Shown in pieces: positions 63,935 through 64,000 of a stretch of DNA of 64,000 nucleotides (position 1 is the stretch's first letter; each line of letters begins with the position of its first letter). The notes beneath the pieces were generated by a model. That model was given only the letters and a program-made list of their open reading frames with translations. It was not told where the DNA came from and made no database searches. The translations under genes and the position numbers were made by a program. Source of the stretch: Parapedobacter defluvii (GTDB lineage Bacteria > Bacteroidota > Bacteroidia > Sphingobacteriales > Sphingobacteriaceae); NCBI RefSeq assembly GCF_014642075.1, contig NZ_BMIK01000023.1, positions 21,064 to 85,063 of the forward strand. The letters run 5' to 3'.

Positions 63935-64000
63935 ACTGTGTCAAGGGGTGTTTCCCAGCCCCGCGGGGCTGGGAAACACCCCTTGTGCTTACTGCAAATC
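63920..64000 (+). mobile_element. left end of an IS256-like insertion sequence (partial)
   Basis: GGGTCTGTAAAATGAACTGT followed by GTCAAG resembles the terminal inverted repeat of IS256-family elements. It starts inside the ATPase frame. The transposase would lie beyond the window; no target duplication can be checked with one end only. Assignment is from the terminus wording alone. Confidence 0.5.
63942..63985. repeat. perfect 44-bp palindrome near the window end
   Basis: Two arms of 22 bp with no spacer: CAAGGGGTGTTTCCC... on the left and ...GGGAAACACCCCTTG on the right, meeting at CCCCG/CGGGG. Such a palindrome just inside an IS end could terminate incoming transcription. It could also be a joining artefact. 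Confidence 0.7.

Noticed and set aside
1..64000. tRNA or rRNA genes
   Set aside because: No cloverleaf with a GTTCRANNC-type T-loop and no rRNA signature was noticed by eye in the intergenic regions; a tRNAscan run would settle this.

Overview
The window reads as chromosomal DNA of a Bacteroidota bacterium, most likely in or near the Sphingobacteriaceae. The signs are a SusC/SusD pair, a GldA-type ABC ATPase, families largely confined to the phylum (DUF4783, TIGR02757, BT_3928-type DoxX, DUF1599, DUF4905, DUF6266), and TAnnTTTG promoter elements close to start codons. Family assignments come from motif recognition by eye; no database search was run. No rRNA, tRNA or CRISPR array was seen.

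From 1 to about 48.3 kb the content is mostly core and densely packed. 0-5 kb: end of a DHA2 exporter, a cmoA/ICMT-type methyltransferase pair, an NdpA-like nucleoid protein, a histone deacetylase homologue, YceH and a universal stress protein. 5-10.4 kb: ferredoxin and acyl-CoA reductase, ftsE, grpE-dnaJ, and an outer-membrane barrel gene behind two unusual palindromes. 10.5-16 kb (minus strand): an isolated nuoC-nuoD pair, pdxH, an M48 lipoprotein peptidase, and nadC-plsY. 16-25 kb: gpmI, a TPR protein, lon, a CorC/HlyC-type protein, pyrF and a hydroxyacid dehydrogenase. 25-29.4 kb: a minus-strand run proS, SDR, metB, TIGR02757. 29.5-38 kb: a low-complexity lipoprotein with a FadL-like porin, dps, a long NfeD protease, a LysM protein, uridine kinase and a two-subunit CoA transferase. 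38-48.3 kb: a previously uncalled 58-residue Cys-rich protein, an MFS carrier, an AlbA_2 protein, a lipoprotein/SCO/cytochrome c set, a HipA-like kinase with DUF3037, a duplicated DUF1599 protein, DoxX, aroK, GDPD and gldA.

From 48.3 kb to the end the window is accessory. 48.3-55.3 kb holds two small membrane or hydrophobic proteins, a DUF5675 gene that has lost its middle, two DUF6266 paralogues, an HTH protein, a membrane LytTR regulator facing an array of LytTR-like repeats, an AraC regulator broken by a frameshift, a divergent sigma-like protein, and a two-cysteine small protein with an unusually strong Shine-Dalgarno sequence. 55.3-61.2 kb is a SusC-SusD-TlpA transport operon. 61.2-61.9 kb is non-coding and strongly structured. 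The last 2 kb are visibly AT-richer and carry an HTH gene and a P-loop ATPase (Sll1717-like), which appears cut by an IS256-like element whose end lies at the right edge.

The best candidates for something undescribed are the DUF6266/DUF5675/small-membrane operon with its LytTR/HTH control region, the HipA-like kinase/DUF3037 pair, the HTH plus ATPase pair next to an IS, and the two-cysteine peptide beside a thioredoxin-like SusCD cluster.
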